A DNA stretch of 64,000 bases from contig OX419761.1 of the NCBI GenBank assembly GCA_948567375.1, positions 12,092,501 through 12,156,500 on the forward strand, given 5' to 3'. Under the pieces are notes generated by a model. It was not told the origin of the DNA and did no database searches. It saw only the letters and a list, made by a program, of their open reading frames with translations. Of the stretch, positions 24,716 through 35,292 are shown in pieces; positions within the stretch are counted from its first letter, which is position 1; the number at the start of each line of letters is the position of its first letter. The DNA is from Lunularia cruciata (taxonomy: Eukaryota; Streptophyta; Marchantiopsida; Lunulariales; Lunulariaceae). The translations under genes and the position numbers were made by a program.

Positions 24716-24819
24716 GGATTGGGAGGCGGTTGGTAAATCTACTCTTTGTGATAGGTTTATCTATTTTCTTGATAGATTTATCTACTCATGGGTTAAGACT
24801 TACCAATCTCTCCCATTCC
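24716..24819. mobile_element. Small inverted-repeat element, copy 2
   Basis: The ends ggattgggaggcggttggta and taccaatctctcccattcc match copy 1; the 104-bp unit has a different middle with its own gatagattta-type inverted words. A single end of the same type (accaatctcccattcattcc) lies at about 25564-25583. Together they explain the apparent long open frame at 24364-24882. Confidence 0.65.
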
Positions 24820-26790
24820 ATACGTTCCAAACAATCGCAAACAATCATTGATTTTCAACAGAGACGTTCATACATTTGGTAAATTGAAATAGGGTTTTTG
24901 GGACTGCTCACTGTTGTGATCACGCACATCTAGAGGAAAATCCAAATAGTTGTTAAAACTCCTGGATTGATTTCAGCAAGAAATATCCAGTCCCTTAGAG
25001 GTTTTTAAAGTATTTGCAAACCTAGGGATCACTCTGGGCATGTTCTAGTCTTGGTTGAGCAGTTTTCAGCCCTGTTGTATGTCTGAGTAGCTAGATAGTG
25101 TCCTGGAAATATCGTACATATGGCATGGAGCCAAGACTGATTAGCAATGGGTCTGAAATACTTGGAAACAGTCTCCATACAGAAGTTCATCCCGAGAGGC
25201 CAAGGGTATTTTCAAAACATCTCGACTAATGATGAAAGCCATTAGTGTTCGTTTCGTAACCCGCAGCAAGATCCAAAAATCGATCAAATGAGTAAACCAG
25301 TTGTCAAATGTGGAAGGGGGAGAAAAATCATACCTCATGATGTACCTAAATACACATGATGGTACTCGAGCACCACCTACTCGTGTGAACGTACGAATAG
25401 CTTGTCAACGTGTGCTGGTTTTGAGTCAAGTTGTAGTGCAGGAGGACAATTAGCTGAACTGGTGTTCTACTGATATTAAGTAACACTTCAGTGGAACAAA
25501 TGGAAAATGAAGAAGGAACAAGCAACTCTTGATTTAAAAAATTAGCGTATAACTTTAAAACTCACCAATCTCCCATTCATTCCTAGAACCCCATAATGCC
25601 TCTGTAGGAGATTGACCTTCATTACCGCGTGTGTCAGTAAATAAAAGTAACCTCAAGAAAAGCAACAGAGCATAAGGGATCATCGACATTTAAATAGAGC
25701 TATACCACTAAGCTGATGGGCTGAATAATGTTTCCAGATTTTGAGACTGATTATACGGATAGTATTTGTGATAATGAGCTACCGACAGAAGAGTGTTTGT
25801 CGTTGTCTGTTGAATTGCTATATTTCATTTTCTGCATCAAGGTTAAGATAGGGTCTAAACATCTATTTTAGACATGTCTTCTAGGACGATTTTCTTACAT
25901 CCAATTTAATAGAACGTTGGTGAGAAAGATTGTAAAAACCACACTGAGATATTTCTCTGACCAAAATAGAAGACAAGAAAAAGTAAATGAGAATGGAACT
26001 ACATTTAATTAAAGAGCCAGACCAATCAATCCTGTCATGTGTAAAAGAATCATGCACCGATTAAACTTGTGAATATATATATATAGAATTAAAAATAAAA
26101 TGTCCATACATATTTTTCCGTGAAAAACTAGGAGTTTTTCGCTGAATTTTGAAGTGTGATGTTTAGGCGACACTAATCTACCAATCTCTTTTATGAGGAC
26201 TTGTAAAAAATAATAAGAATCAATTTATAAAAAAGGATAAATAGAAAGAGAAGGAGTATGCCAAAAAATAACTAAAGAGCCAAAGAATTCTTACAATTTG
26301 CATGAGCAAAGGTTAAAAACATACGAAAAAAGCAGCGATTTATAATGATAGAATAATCAAAATTGATACAAACGAAATACGTAAACAACTTCTACTAAAT
26401 TGAGATATCATTCTAAACGGCGTAAGAGAACATAAAACCAGAGGTTTGATCTCTTTAAACTCGACAGGAATCATTCGATTCATCTACAATGGGTCGTATA
26501 CAAATAATCAACCTGGAGCACCAAAATCAACCAAACAGGAATAGAGTTCAGCATGAACTTTGATTTATGATTTATATCTTTACAGGTCAACAATAAAAGA
26601 GTTGATTATATACAAATTTCTAGTACAGTTCCACAATATATGTTACAAACAAACATTCAATATCATTCAAGAAGAGAATTTATTCAGACCAATCCTTGAT
26701 GCTCTTCACCAAGAACTGCTCTCCCAATACGTGTAGGGAAATATACCCTTGGGCCTCCTTCGTCGTTTTCACCTATATAGCTCGTGGGTA
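24820..26790. other. Intergenic, no gene recognised
   Basis: Mixed composition, becoming AT-rich after 25900. One extra inverted-repeat end at about 25564. No convincing exon, RNA gene or long repeat. Confidence 0.5.
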
Positions 26791-26909
26791 TAACTGACTA
26801 TGAGCTCGGATGGTCCTGCTCATAGTCAAATAGTCGCTCTAATAGTGATAGACTATGAGCTCAGATGGTCCTGCTCATCTGTGGACCATCTGAGCTCATA
26901 GTCTATCAC
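26791..26909. repeat. Duplicated motif with perfect 27-bp inverted repeat
   Basis: Arms 26845-26871 and 26883-26909 (gtgatagactatgagctcag...) are exact reverse complements with an 11-base loop. The inner motif gatggtcctgctcat also occurs as a direct copy at about 26800-26820, so the locus combines a direct and an inverted duplication. Confidence 0.9.
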
Positions 26910-27364
26910 CTTTTTGACCTCTTAGAAGCTAAAAGGTATCACGACATCGGTAATAACTTATCTCCTGCGCGGTCGCCTCTTACTTATATTAAATCTAAGA
27001 CACTATTTCAGCTGGTAAGTCGCTCCAACGCTTAATTTACCAGGTTATTACCTGGTTAGATAATTATTCAATGATTACCTAGTCACTTAGCGTACATATA
27101 CTGATACTTATATTAACAATCTTCTTCATTTATGCTAAATACTCTCATCCTAGTATTACTATTTTCAATATATACCTTCATCTACACTCACCCAATCAAA
27201 CATCTGGATGAAATTTGATATGTTTTTTTTAAAACCCATATGCTTATTTTAGAGATAAATGAAATCATTAATGTATGTTTACAGCACAACTTTAGAATGT
27301 GAACTTATCTTGTTCAGAAGAGAAGGCGACTGCTGCGTAGAATAACAAGAAGGATGAGACATGA

Positions 27365-27421
27365 GAGATAAAATCGAGCTAAGCCCCATTAGGGGTAAAA
27401 TGGGGCTAATCCCCTTATCTT
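27365..27421. repeat. Imperfect hairpin with taagccccatt core
   Basis: taagccccatt at 27380-27390 faces aatggggcta at 27399-27408, with weaker pairing outside (gagataa against ttatctt). The core resembles that of the hairpin at 21564 and a tagccccatt at 63987 near the window end. Confidence 0.55.
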
Positions 27422-28258
27422 ATTTACTGGAGCCCTTCTTAATTTAATATCTTCACGGCCTATCACAAAATTAGCTTTCACGCATATTTAGTCTCCAAGA
27501 TTAGTCTTATTGTTAAGAGGGTCAAACTGCCTGATTCATCCTACTTGGTGGTCTTTGGCACGATTTCCATTTGACTGAATATCATAATATCATAACGCAT
27601 CATCAAACCGTTAGACCTTTTCTTACCAAACGAAGGTATATTGTAGGTACGAATTGAAGAATCTCGACGCTTTGTGCTTGAAAACAACTTCAGCGATGTC
27701 GTCAACGATATCGGTAATCTCCCGATGTGAGATTCTCCAAATCCTTCACTTTGATGTTAGATTAGAACGTGACCCACAAACCGGAATGTTTTTTGAGTCG
27801 CACATCGGAGGGGTAGGAGCACGCAAAACTGTCAGTTGGGTGTATGAGTCAGCCCACAAGTGTACGGGACTCAAAATCCTGTACGCTCTACACCTGCACA
27901 GCACAGTAAACAACAAAATGGCCGACATAAACAGTTTTGTACTTTGGGGGGGATTAATTGCCAATGGAGATGAGATTGCTCGTCAATAAGCGGTCCATAA
28001 GTTGGTCCATAAGTTGGAGGATAGATAGAATATGAGGCTTGGTCTATGAGCTTGCACGTCATGTTGGTGATGCTGTTGTACTCTTTTGTTGAGTCACCTC
28101 GAAATCTGTGTGTTGTTTATTAGTATAATGGTTCATAGAATTGAATGTTTTGAACGTATGTCGTCTGTCACAAATTCAAACAGAACTGTACCTAGAATCT
28201 GGGAATGCTCTGGTTTCAACTGGTACTTCTAATGTGTTTTGCTCAAATTCTTTTGCAG

Positions 28259-28430
28259 CTCCCGGATACAGTATAAGACTGGAGTACGCAATCGTGCTGG
28301 GGCGAGCCTGAGAAGAGCAGTTCAAGAGCCAATTGACGATGGCGATATCACTGATGGTTCAAGTGTTCCATCCCTCGACGGTATTATTTTGCATAAACAA
28401 CACGGCAGTTACCTCGTGGCCCCAACCTGA
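28259..28430 (+). CDS. Possible terminal exon of an unknown gene
   Basis: A strong acceptor (pyrimidine-rich, ttcttttgcag at 28248-28258) is followed by an open frame to TGA at 28428-28430. It encodes SRIQYKTGVRNRAGASLRRA, then an acidic DDGDITDGSSVPSLDG and HKQHGSYLVAPT. The residue mix looks real, but I recognise no domain and cannot link an upstream exon. A frame at 27654-27989 might belong to the same gene. Confidence 0.3.
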
Positions 28431-30975
28431 AGACCAAAGATCAGTTTCATCAATCTTTACATCCAGTCCTGAGGACCTGACATGAAAGACAAGATTTATA
28501 GCTTGTACTACCCCATCCATTTCTCCACTTTGCTTCGAATTTCGAGTTGTCCTAATTGAACAGTTCTACAAGAGCAAAATGATCGGTTCCCTCGTATTTT
28601 TTGCTTGACTTCGGTCCAGGAAACTCCGATTTCTCATAAACAGTTTGCTGAGAAGGCAAGGTATGCTTCGGTCTCTCATATTTAAGGTCAGTGATTCGAG
28701 AATGGTTCATAACGGAAGCTCCCAGTCCGCGACGGAAGGGACTTGCAACTAATGCTATTGAACCATATGCCAGTCTCTTCTAATCACAGGCCGGAGAGGC
28801 AATCAATCACAGATGTTCAACTGGAGTGATTCGCTTCGTTGAACATTGCCTACACAATAAGGAAAGGTCAAATAAGAAATTAGTGTTAGAGGAGTATGGA
28901 ACGAGTGATGCTGGCTCATGGCTCAGTATTCTTGGTCAGTTACCCGATTTGTTCTCATACACACAAAATTCAATCTTCGTCGACGCAAGCTGGATCAAAT
29001 GCGTCTGGAGAAAAGTTATATTTGAAAGGACGGCAGGTGTACAGAAAATTTATTCTGTCACAATCTTTCCAAAGATATACATCTGTAAGACTTTTCTCGT
29101 CGACTGTTTAGTCAGCAACTTCCTCAAATGCTGACCGTGTAAAACCTGGAGTACAGCGATCAATATACGAAGCATGGTTTCAGTGACTAGATTTCTGTAT
29201 GTTACTTGCAATTGGATCTCTACTGCTTAATAGTATCTGTGCGACAAATAATCATCCAGGCTCTGCAATTCAGGGGTTTCAACGACCAGTACAAACTGCG
29301 ATAGTCAAAGAGTACTTATGAGATAATGGATCATGATCATTGTCCACCGGAACTGTCAGCTACAACGTGGAGCACGATCCATGACAGAATATGGTCCCAA
29401 TATGGGGTGGTAGATTATAAAAATCATTAAGGCAATTAAATGCTAATTGCTGCCTGTTGGGGTGCTTCACTTCGTTTTACTGTATTTTACAGAACTTCAA
29501 GGGCCAAGTGCTCAAGTGGTTCTTACATCTCATGTGGGAAAATTAGGGATTGAAGGAAATACAGTATCCCTTTGAAAAGACTGTCGTGACAAGAAGTAGG
29601 TGAGCTAATATTGGGTCTGGATTGAATGAGCCGTTAATCTGTAAAATTCAGATATGTCGGGAGATTTAGAGTTTTGCATACACCGCCGTTTTGACTTCCA
29701 AATTTGTGCTTTAATGATATCTGGCACCACAGTTGGAGCAACAGGCATAAGTTGTCGAGTTGCTAAAACTCACACGAGTTCTCGTGAAGGAATTCGACGT
29801 CCGCAGCATGCTTCGTAGGTGAGGAATCTTATGTACGTTGCTCTAATAAATGACATTGGTCGAGAGTGCACAGTAACCTTTGCGACTCCGATCCACAGAG
29901 ATGTTTTCTGTCCGTGCATGTAACCTCTAACGTACACGCGAAATCAGCATATCTGAAGTCTATCTTACTGGGTTACTACTAGGTGTGACATCCACCCGAT
30001 ACAGCGACAAGCACATCATGCTGCACTGAGTAACGCACGCATGAGTATGTACATTGTAGTAGACTGTGCGCCGTCACGATAAGCCTCTGCTACGTTGCAG
30101 AAATTCAGCTGGGGCTCTCCGATCTCGTGGAGACTGTACAAGTATTTGTTGTTACTTCTTCACTAGACACTGGATTAGGTCCTCTCGCTTCCAGCGAGGG
30201 ATTTATTTCACCGTTGGGTCTCGCCGGTACAGCCTATGGTTTTATGGCCTTGCCTGCCCGAGGCATGAAGCAGCCAAAGAGGACTAATGGGTGACATCTT
30301 GAGCCTTTGCTTGGGGCCAAGGGGCATTAGATATGGCCATGAGGTCCTTCTTGCGTAAATACTTATTTTAGCATTACGGATACTATCCATGAGCAGGTTG
30401 AAGTCGCGCCCAATTGGGCCCTGGAGGACCGAACCCCCACCTGCGACTTGAAGGGTTTCAGCTTAATTCTCAGGATTGATTCGGAAGTGACAAAAGTAGT
30501 CGTTCTGTGGAACAGAATGTTTAGAGGAGAACCTGCAGAAATCTACAAGTACGAGATGGGGGAGTAGCGAGACTGCACTTCTCAGCCTGGTGAGGACCGG
30601 AAAGGCTGGACTCTTGAGCAACATTGTTCTGTCTAGACAATCTAGTTGGAGCCTACGTTGTACAATTGCGGCCTGCACAGATATCAAGTTCTCATTAAGT
30701 AACGCATGCGTCTGTCAGATATTAAAGAGCATGCGCCGTCACGAGAAGGCTTCGATTTCACTGACTGCTGATGAAATTTGACTACATCTCCGTGGAGTAA
30801 TTAAGGAGTTCACACTGACCAGAGATGACGATGATACTTCAACATATATATCAAGAATGCAATCTCCTTGGAAGCATTCTCAATTCGTAGCTTAACTCCT
30901 CCCGCAACCAGGGTCTTATTCTGTCCTTCCGAACCAAACTCGTAAGTCGGACCCTGAAGACATAGGTGAGCGGTT
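28431..30975. other. Intergenic, no supported gene
   Basis: Balanced composition but only short frames. A diverged direct repeat links about 30026-30100 (agtaacgcacgcatgag..., gcgccgtcacgataag) with 30698-30760 (agtaacgcatgcg..., gcgccgtcacgagaag). The second copy lies about 220 bases before the S1-like gene, so an old local duplication is likely. Confidence 0.45.
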
Positions 30976-31488
30976 ATGGTGGGAACAGACATTTTCTCTC
31001 GGTGTACAAGAGCGGGTAGCATATTTCTGTTTCTGAGCATTATGGCGGTCCCCAAGGTTTTTGCTGCCGGCACTGACTTGAGTCCCACCGCCACTGTCAA
31101 AGTAGAAGACCAACGGAAACTGGAAGTATATGCTTGCACTCCACATGGCACCACTGTTACCTTCGTCATTCAGGAGTTCGGCCAGGTGCGCTCTGAGCGA
31201 TCGACATTAACACCAGGCGAATCAGCAAGTTTCGAGATCGCGGAAGGGAATATGAATGACTGGACGTGCATAGCCAAATTCGAATTGCAAAATTCTACAA
31301 CTAGGTATCACAAAGTTTTTCCCCTTTGGGGACCGCACGGACCTAAATGCAGAAGCTGCCGATGGATTTTCAAAGATTTTCAAAGCGGGATCTTTCTGGA
31401 CAGTCACGACGGTCGCGGCCCAGTCCATGTTCTGGACTGGGATGTTGATGTGGATACTAATAAACAACTCTCATTCAAGAGAGACTGA
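30976..31488 (+). CDS. Plant self-incompatibility S1-like secreted protein
   Basis: The gene is intronless and encodes 170 residues. Residues 1-31 form a signal peptide with a hydrophobic core (SIFLFLSIMAV) and a likely cut after FAA. The mature part follows the S1/SPH pattern: a beta-rich stretch with Cys54, a WTC motif (Cys98), then KCRSCRWIFKDFQSGIFL with Cys125 and Cys128, the family's C-x-x-C-x-W-x-x-x-x-x-G-I-like end. Family proteins are small, secreted and disulphide-bonded; in poppy the founding member is the stigma ligand for pollen rejection, but most members have unknown roles. In this plant the role cannot be told, and self-incompatibility is unlikely in a seedless plant. A later in-frame Met (residue 23) is a weaker start because it would shorten the signal. 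Confidence 0.75.
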   Translation: MVGTDIFSRCTRAGSIFLFLSIMAVPKVFAAGTDLSPTATVKVEDQRKLEVYACTPHGTTVTFVIQEFGQVRSERSTLTPGESASFEIAEGNMNDWTCIAKFELQNSTTRYHKVFPLWGPHGPKCRSCRWIFKDFQSGIFLDSHDGRGPVHVLDWDVDVDTNKQLSFKRD

Positions 31489-33885
31489 TTTCCGGTTGAA
31501 GATTTGCAGAGAACAGCATTGTGTAATTCTGTTTACCTGGACACTCCGGTAAGCAGGATTCACCACGATTCATGACTAGTTCCGCCTTGCAACAAAGCTG
31601 CAGTTGCATAGGACCGGTGTCCCTGCCATGTTGTTCCCGAGGATGGGTTTCTTACGTCGTCACAAACATGCTTCAAGTATCCAGTCAACGCAATGCACTG
31701 TAGTTCCTGTATTATCAGCAAAGGATCAAATACTACTCGCATACTTGTGTTTATAGTTCAGCTAACGGTTGCGAAAGTCACTTTGCCACTCTACATAGCA
31801 AAATCCCACTAATCAAGCTTCCACATCAGTAACTATGAGCTGTGCGGCAGTGTTGTTACTCGCTAGGACAGGAAGTCTGCTCCTCGATGTTTGAACACTT
31901 GCCACCGAAGGAGAGCTTTGCTTCTCACATGAGCGTTTCGCAGCAGTGTGTGACGAGCTCGCAGTGTCGCAACTGTTTCAATTTGATTTCTGCTAATAGG
32001 GGTTCCCAGAGTTGCCAAGAACAAGCGCACTTCGTCTATGTGGACTCGAACCATGAAATTCGGGTGATACATTGTTAGGCTAGCGAGACTCCCCTGCAGC
32101 TACTGTTGAAAGCATTGCTAGCCTCAAAGAGTTTCGTTGTGTAAATCGAGCATTAATCTGACATCAACTTCAAATTATGTTACAGCGGGGGAGTGATTAG
32201 TGTATGCTCCAGATAATACTGAAACATATGTATGATTGGATCTGAAATCATATCCTGTTTCTCTGATACTTCGATTGATTGACGTACATGCGCTGTAAAG
32301 GCCACTCCAGTAAATACAGTAAAGTCAGGTTGACAGAGCAGGAGACAAGTTCCGTGGTTCCGGCATGTACTCCAAGGAAATCTATCGCCTTATTGGCAGT
32401 AATCGCTGGCGTGCGACTATTTCTAAAGTAGAATTAAATACCCGTTATTTCCCACGCAATCAAACTTTCTCTGTACGAAAATCGTCTTAAAGTTACTCAA
32501 TTCTCGAATGTTGTTCGACATCGATGTGCTTCAATATCAGGAATGATCCATCATGCTTCTCCCAATCTACAAGAATTCCATAAATAGCTTGTACTCGCCA
32601 TTTAATCTGAGACTTGGAGAGGGGTCTGGCAACGGTTAATTAATTTCTGTGGAGAAATATAATTCTACTGTAAGCGCTCGTTCGGCGTTCAAAGTTTTTC
32701 CGCTTCGAGCTTTACGCAACTTTCGTGAATCTTCACAGGTTCATGAAAGACTATTTTCCTATCTGAAGCAGATGTCTACGAGATGCTTAGCTACCAATTG
32801 TCAACAAAGAGGGCCGGTAGGACTGAGTTTACTTATTGAGAAAGCCGCCATACAATCGTTGGCTCTTGATCGATTCTAATACCAAGCTACAAATTCGCTA
32901 TCGTCATCTTCAATTCAAAGGTTTCTCTTTAAAATTGAGATGAACTGAACTGATCTAGCCTTTTGCCAAGAGGAATATCATTCTTGCACTCTTGGAGATA
33001 TTCCCCCTAAATGTGTGCAGCTGATGGCGTCAACTCAGCTCACTATATTTCTGCAGATAGAACCTGCACTCTGCGCTGTTGGTCCCAATTATAGAAACGA
33101 AACAGACGAGAGGCGTCATGCCACTGTTCACATGAGACAACGTGAGAAACCATCTTCCCGTGCGTCTGTAGCGATGGATGATATTCCTGCACATGCTATA
33201 CTGTCTAGTAAATAATCCCCAACGGTATTTGGATACCGACGCCCTCTCATCCTGTCACGGTCTGGAAGATGCCAAATTAAGAACTGTGGGTGATAACTCT
33301 GGACGAGGAAGGACGGCGGAGGACAGAAGGGGACACAAGCCAGCACTGAAGAAGGCAAATCAAGCACTCCAGCTAGGTGTCGAAGATGGCACATGTTTCC
33401 AATAGCTCGTATTACATTCCTGAACGACAAAGATGATGGCTTTTTCAAGCTAACACAATCCACTGATGTCTCGTCACAGAGCTGCGACGAATTAAGCACG
33501 TCGTGTCCGAACGTGATCCCGGCAGTGATCTTGCGGGAGGCATCCCGCGCGGCAAATGTCAACCCTAACATTTGGTGGAAGATCAGATACTGAGGGAACA
33601 TCTCCTCATCGCGAATTATCTCCTACGCGGCGATGATTCGCGTCTTTCATTTTGAGAACGCGGAGTTGCAGGCCACTCTTGACATGGCAAAGATATGAGT
33701 TGCCCTCGAGGTTTTGCCCAGCGATTCGTCACCATGTGAAGGTGTAGAATTCACTGACGAGTGAAGTGTCGGACGCAGCAGTGTCTCAAATAATGTCTCA
33801 CATGTCAGCCTTGGCAGGTGAGTCTACAAACTTGCCCTGACGCACTTGGTATCCCGGCAGTTGTTTCGAGAATCGAGGTCGACCT
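31489..33885. other. Intergenic or untranslated, no supported gene
   Basis: Overlapping short frames on both strands, including a 157-codon minus frame at 33128-33601, show no domain. The right part may hold the promoter and 5' leader of the F-box gene. Confidence 0.45.
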
Positions 33886-35292
33886 TTGTCCCAGCTCTTT
33901 CCTGTCTTTGTAGGTTTAATTTTGCTTGACCTGACATACGTACGAAATTATGATCACACAGTTTTAGAGGAATGGGAGATAAGCGACGGCTACAGCAGCA
34001 GCGAAGGCAGCAAGTCATCTTCCAAAATGGAATTTCTGTCAGAGGATGCCGAATTCTTGTCTGAAATAGAGTGTGGAAGCGATGAGCTCCACGGTAAAAC
34101 GAACATGGAGAATAGATTGTGGAATGCGCTTCCTGAGGAGCTAATGTTCTTTGTTTTGGCACGCTTATCATCTCGCAGCTTCTGCAGGCTACGCTCTGTT
34201 TGCAGGAGCTGGTACAATTTGCCATTTGATCCTCGCTTTCGAGAGTTATGCGGTCAAGTTAAAGCACAAGTTCCGGTCTGTGTCATGCATGACAAGAAGG
34301 AAAGAGCTTTTGCTTATCACCCGAAATCACAGCAGTGGCAGCAACTGTCTTCGTCTTTTCTTTCATTAAAATGCTCTCAAAGAGGTTTGGAGCTTTTGTC
34401 AATTGCTGGTGGCCTTGTCCTGCTCAGAAGTACTACGTATGCAGAAAGAGCTTTTTATGTCATCAACCCACTGAATAAATCAGAGCGACAGCTACCTCCC
34501 ATGATTGGCAGGCGAAGCACCGCAGATGTTCATTATGCCGGAATGGCCATGAATAGGCAGACTGATGCTTATAAAATCTTGGTAGTTGAGGCTGATGTTA
34601 ATGAAGGCACATGTTATCTATCGAGCTTCAAGGTTGACATCTATGATTCAAACTGTAATTCCTGGGAAGTGATCGGCGAAGTGACTAGAGACGAGCTGGA
34701 AGGAGCCAAGATTTTGTGTCCCGTACTCCATAAAGGCAACTTCTACTGTCTGGTGGAGCATACGCACTCTTCTTACTCTATTTGTCTCGTCGGCAACAAT
34801 AGTAAGAATTTTGACAGAAAGAACAGCGAGTTTGAACACAGGAATGGGCAAAATCCCAATTGGCGATTATTAGGCATAAGTTTGCCAGATCAGGGTCCAA
34901 TGTGTGCGACTCTGTTCGAACATCAAGGGCAACTTATGTTCGGAGGACAAAATATTCGAATGGATAGAAGTGTGCACATATGGCAGGTCGATTTAGACTC
35001 AGGAACTTTGACGGAGAGAAATAGACTTCCAGAGAGGTCTCTTACCGAATTTTATTCAAGCAGTATGCTTGCTTCAGGTGATTACATTTGGACTATAGAC
35101 ACACTCGTTGCAGAACTCGATAGGAAATATAACATCACCATGTGTAACATCGCAGACCAGACTTGGTGGACTGTACCAAGCAACCCCTTCATATCTTTCT
35201 GTCACAGGCGGTGGCATGTATTAGGGTCCGCGTCAGATCCTAAGCGAGGTTGCTTGTTTATGTACGAGCCTCGAATAGATGTACTAGCATAG
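33886..35292 (+). CDS. F-box protein with kelch-like C-terminal region
   Basis: F-box proteins are the substrate-choosing subunits of SCF ubiquitin ligases; the F-box binds SKP1. Counting from the ATG at 33886 the frame has 468 codons. An acidic, serine-rich head (ISDGYSSSEGSKSSSK) precedes the F-box at about residues 77-117: LWNALPEELMFFVLARLSS, then FCRLRSVCRSWYNL. The rest has kelch-type features: AFYVINPLNKSERQLPP, FYCLVEHTHSSYSICLV, GQLMFGGQNIRMDRSVHIW. The overall plan resembles plant F-box/kelch proteins of 400-450 residues. The start is unsure: a good acceptor (tctttgtag at 33905-33913) suggests an upstream exon may join at 33914, or translation may begin at the well-placed Met at 34027 (421 residues). 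Confidence 0.88.
   Translation: MSQLFPVFVGLILLDLTYVRNYDHTVLEEWEISDGYSSSEGSKSSSKMEFLSEDAEFLSEIECGSDELHGKTNMENRLWNALPEELMFFVLARLSSRSFCRLRSVCRSWYNLPFDPRFRELCGQVKAQVPVCVMHDKKERAFAYHPKSQQWQQLSSSFLSLKCSQRGLELLSIAGGLVLLRSTTYAERAFYVINPLNKSERQLPPMIGRRSTADVHYAGMAMNRQTDAYKILVVEADVNEGTCYLSSFKVDIYDSNCNSWEVIGEVTRDELEGAKILCPVLHKGNFYCLVEHTHSSYSICLVGNNSKNFDRKNSEFEHRNGQNPNWRLLGISLPDQGPMCATLFEHQGQLMFGGQNIRMDRSVHIWQVDLDSGTLTERNRLPERSLTEFYSSSMLASGDYIWTIDTLVAELDRKYNITMCNIADQTWWTVPSNPFISFCHRRWHVLGSASDPKRGCLFMYEPRIDVLA

Noticed and set aside
24364-24882. 172-codon open frame, longest in its area
   Set aside because: It spans two inverted-repeat elements and shows no domain or coding-like composition.
30405-30450. 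gaggaccgaacccccacc as a tRNA B box on the minus strand
   Set aside because: No matching A box or cloverleaf could be formed upstream.
33128-33601. 157-codon minus-strand frame
   Set aside because: No domain, no splice context, and overlapping frames on the other strand; most likely chance in balanced DNA.
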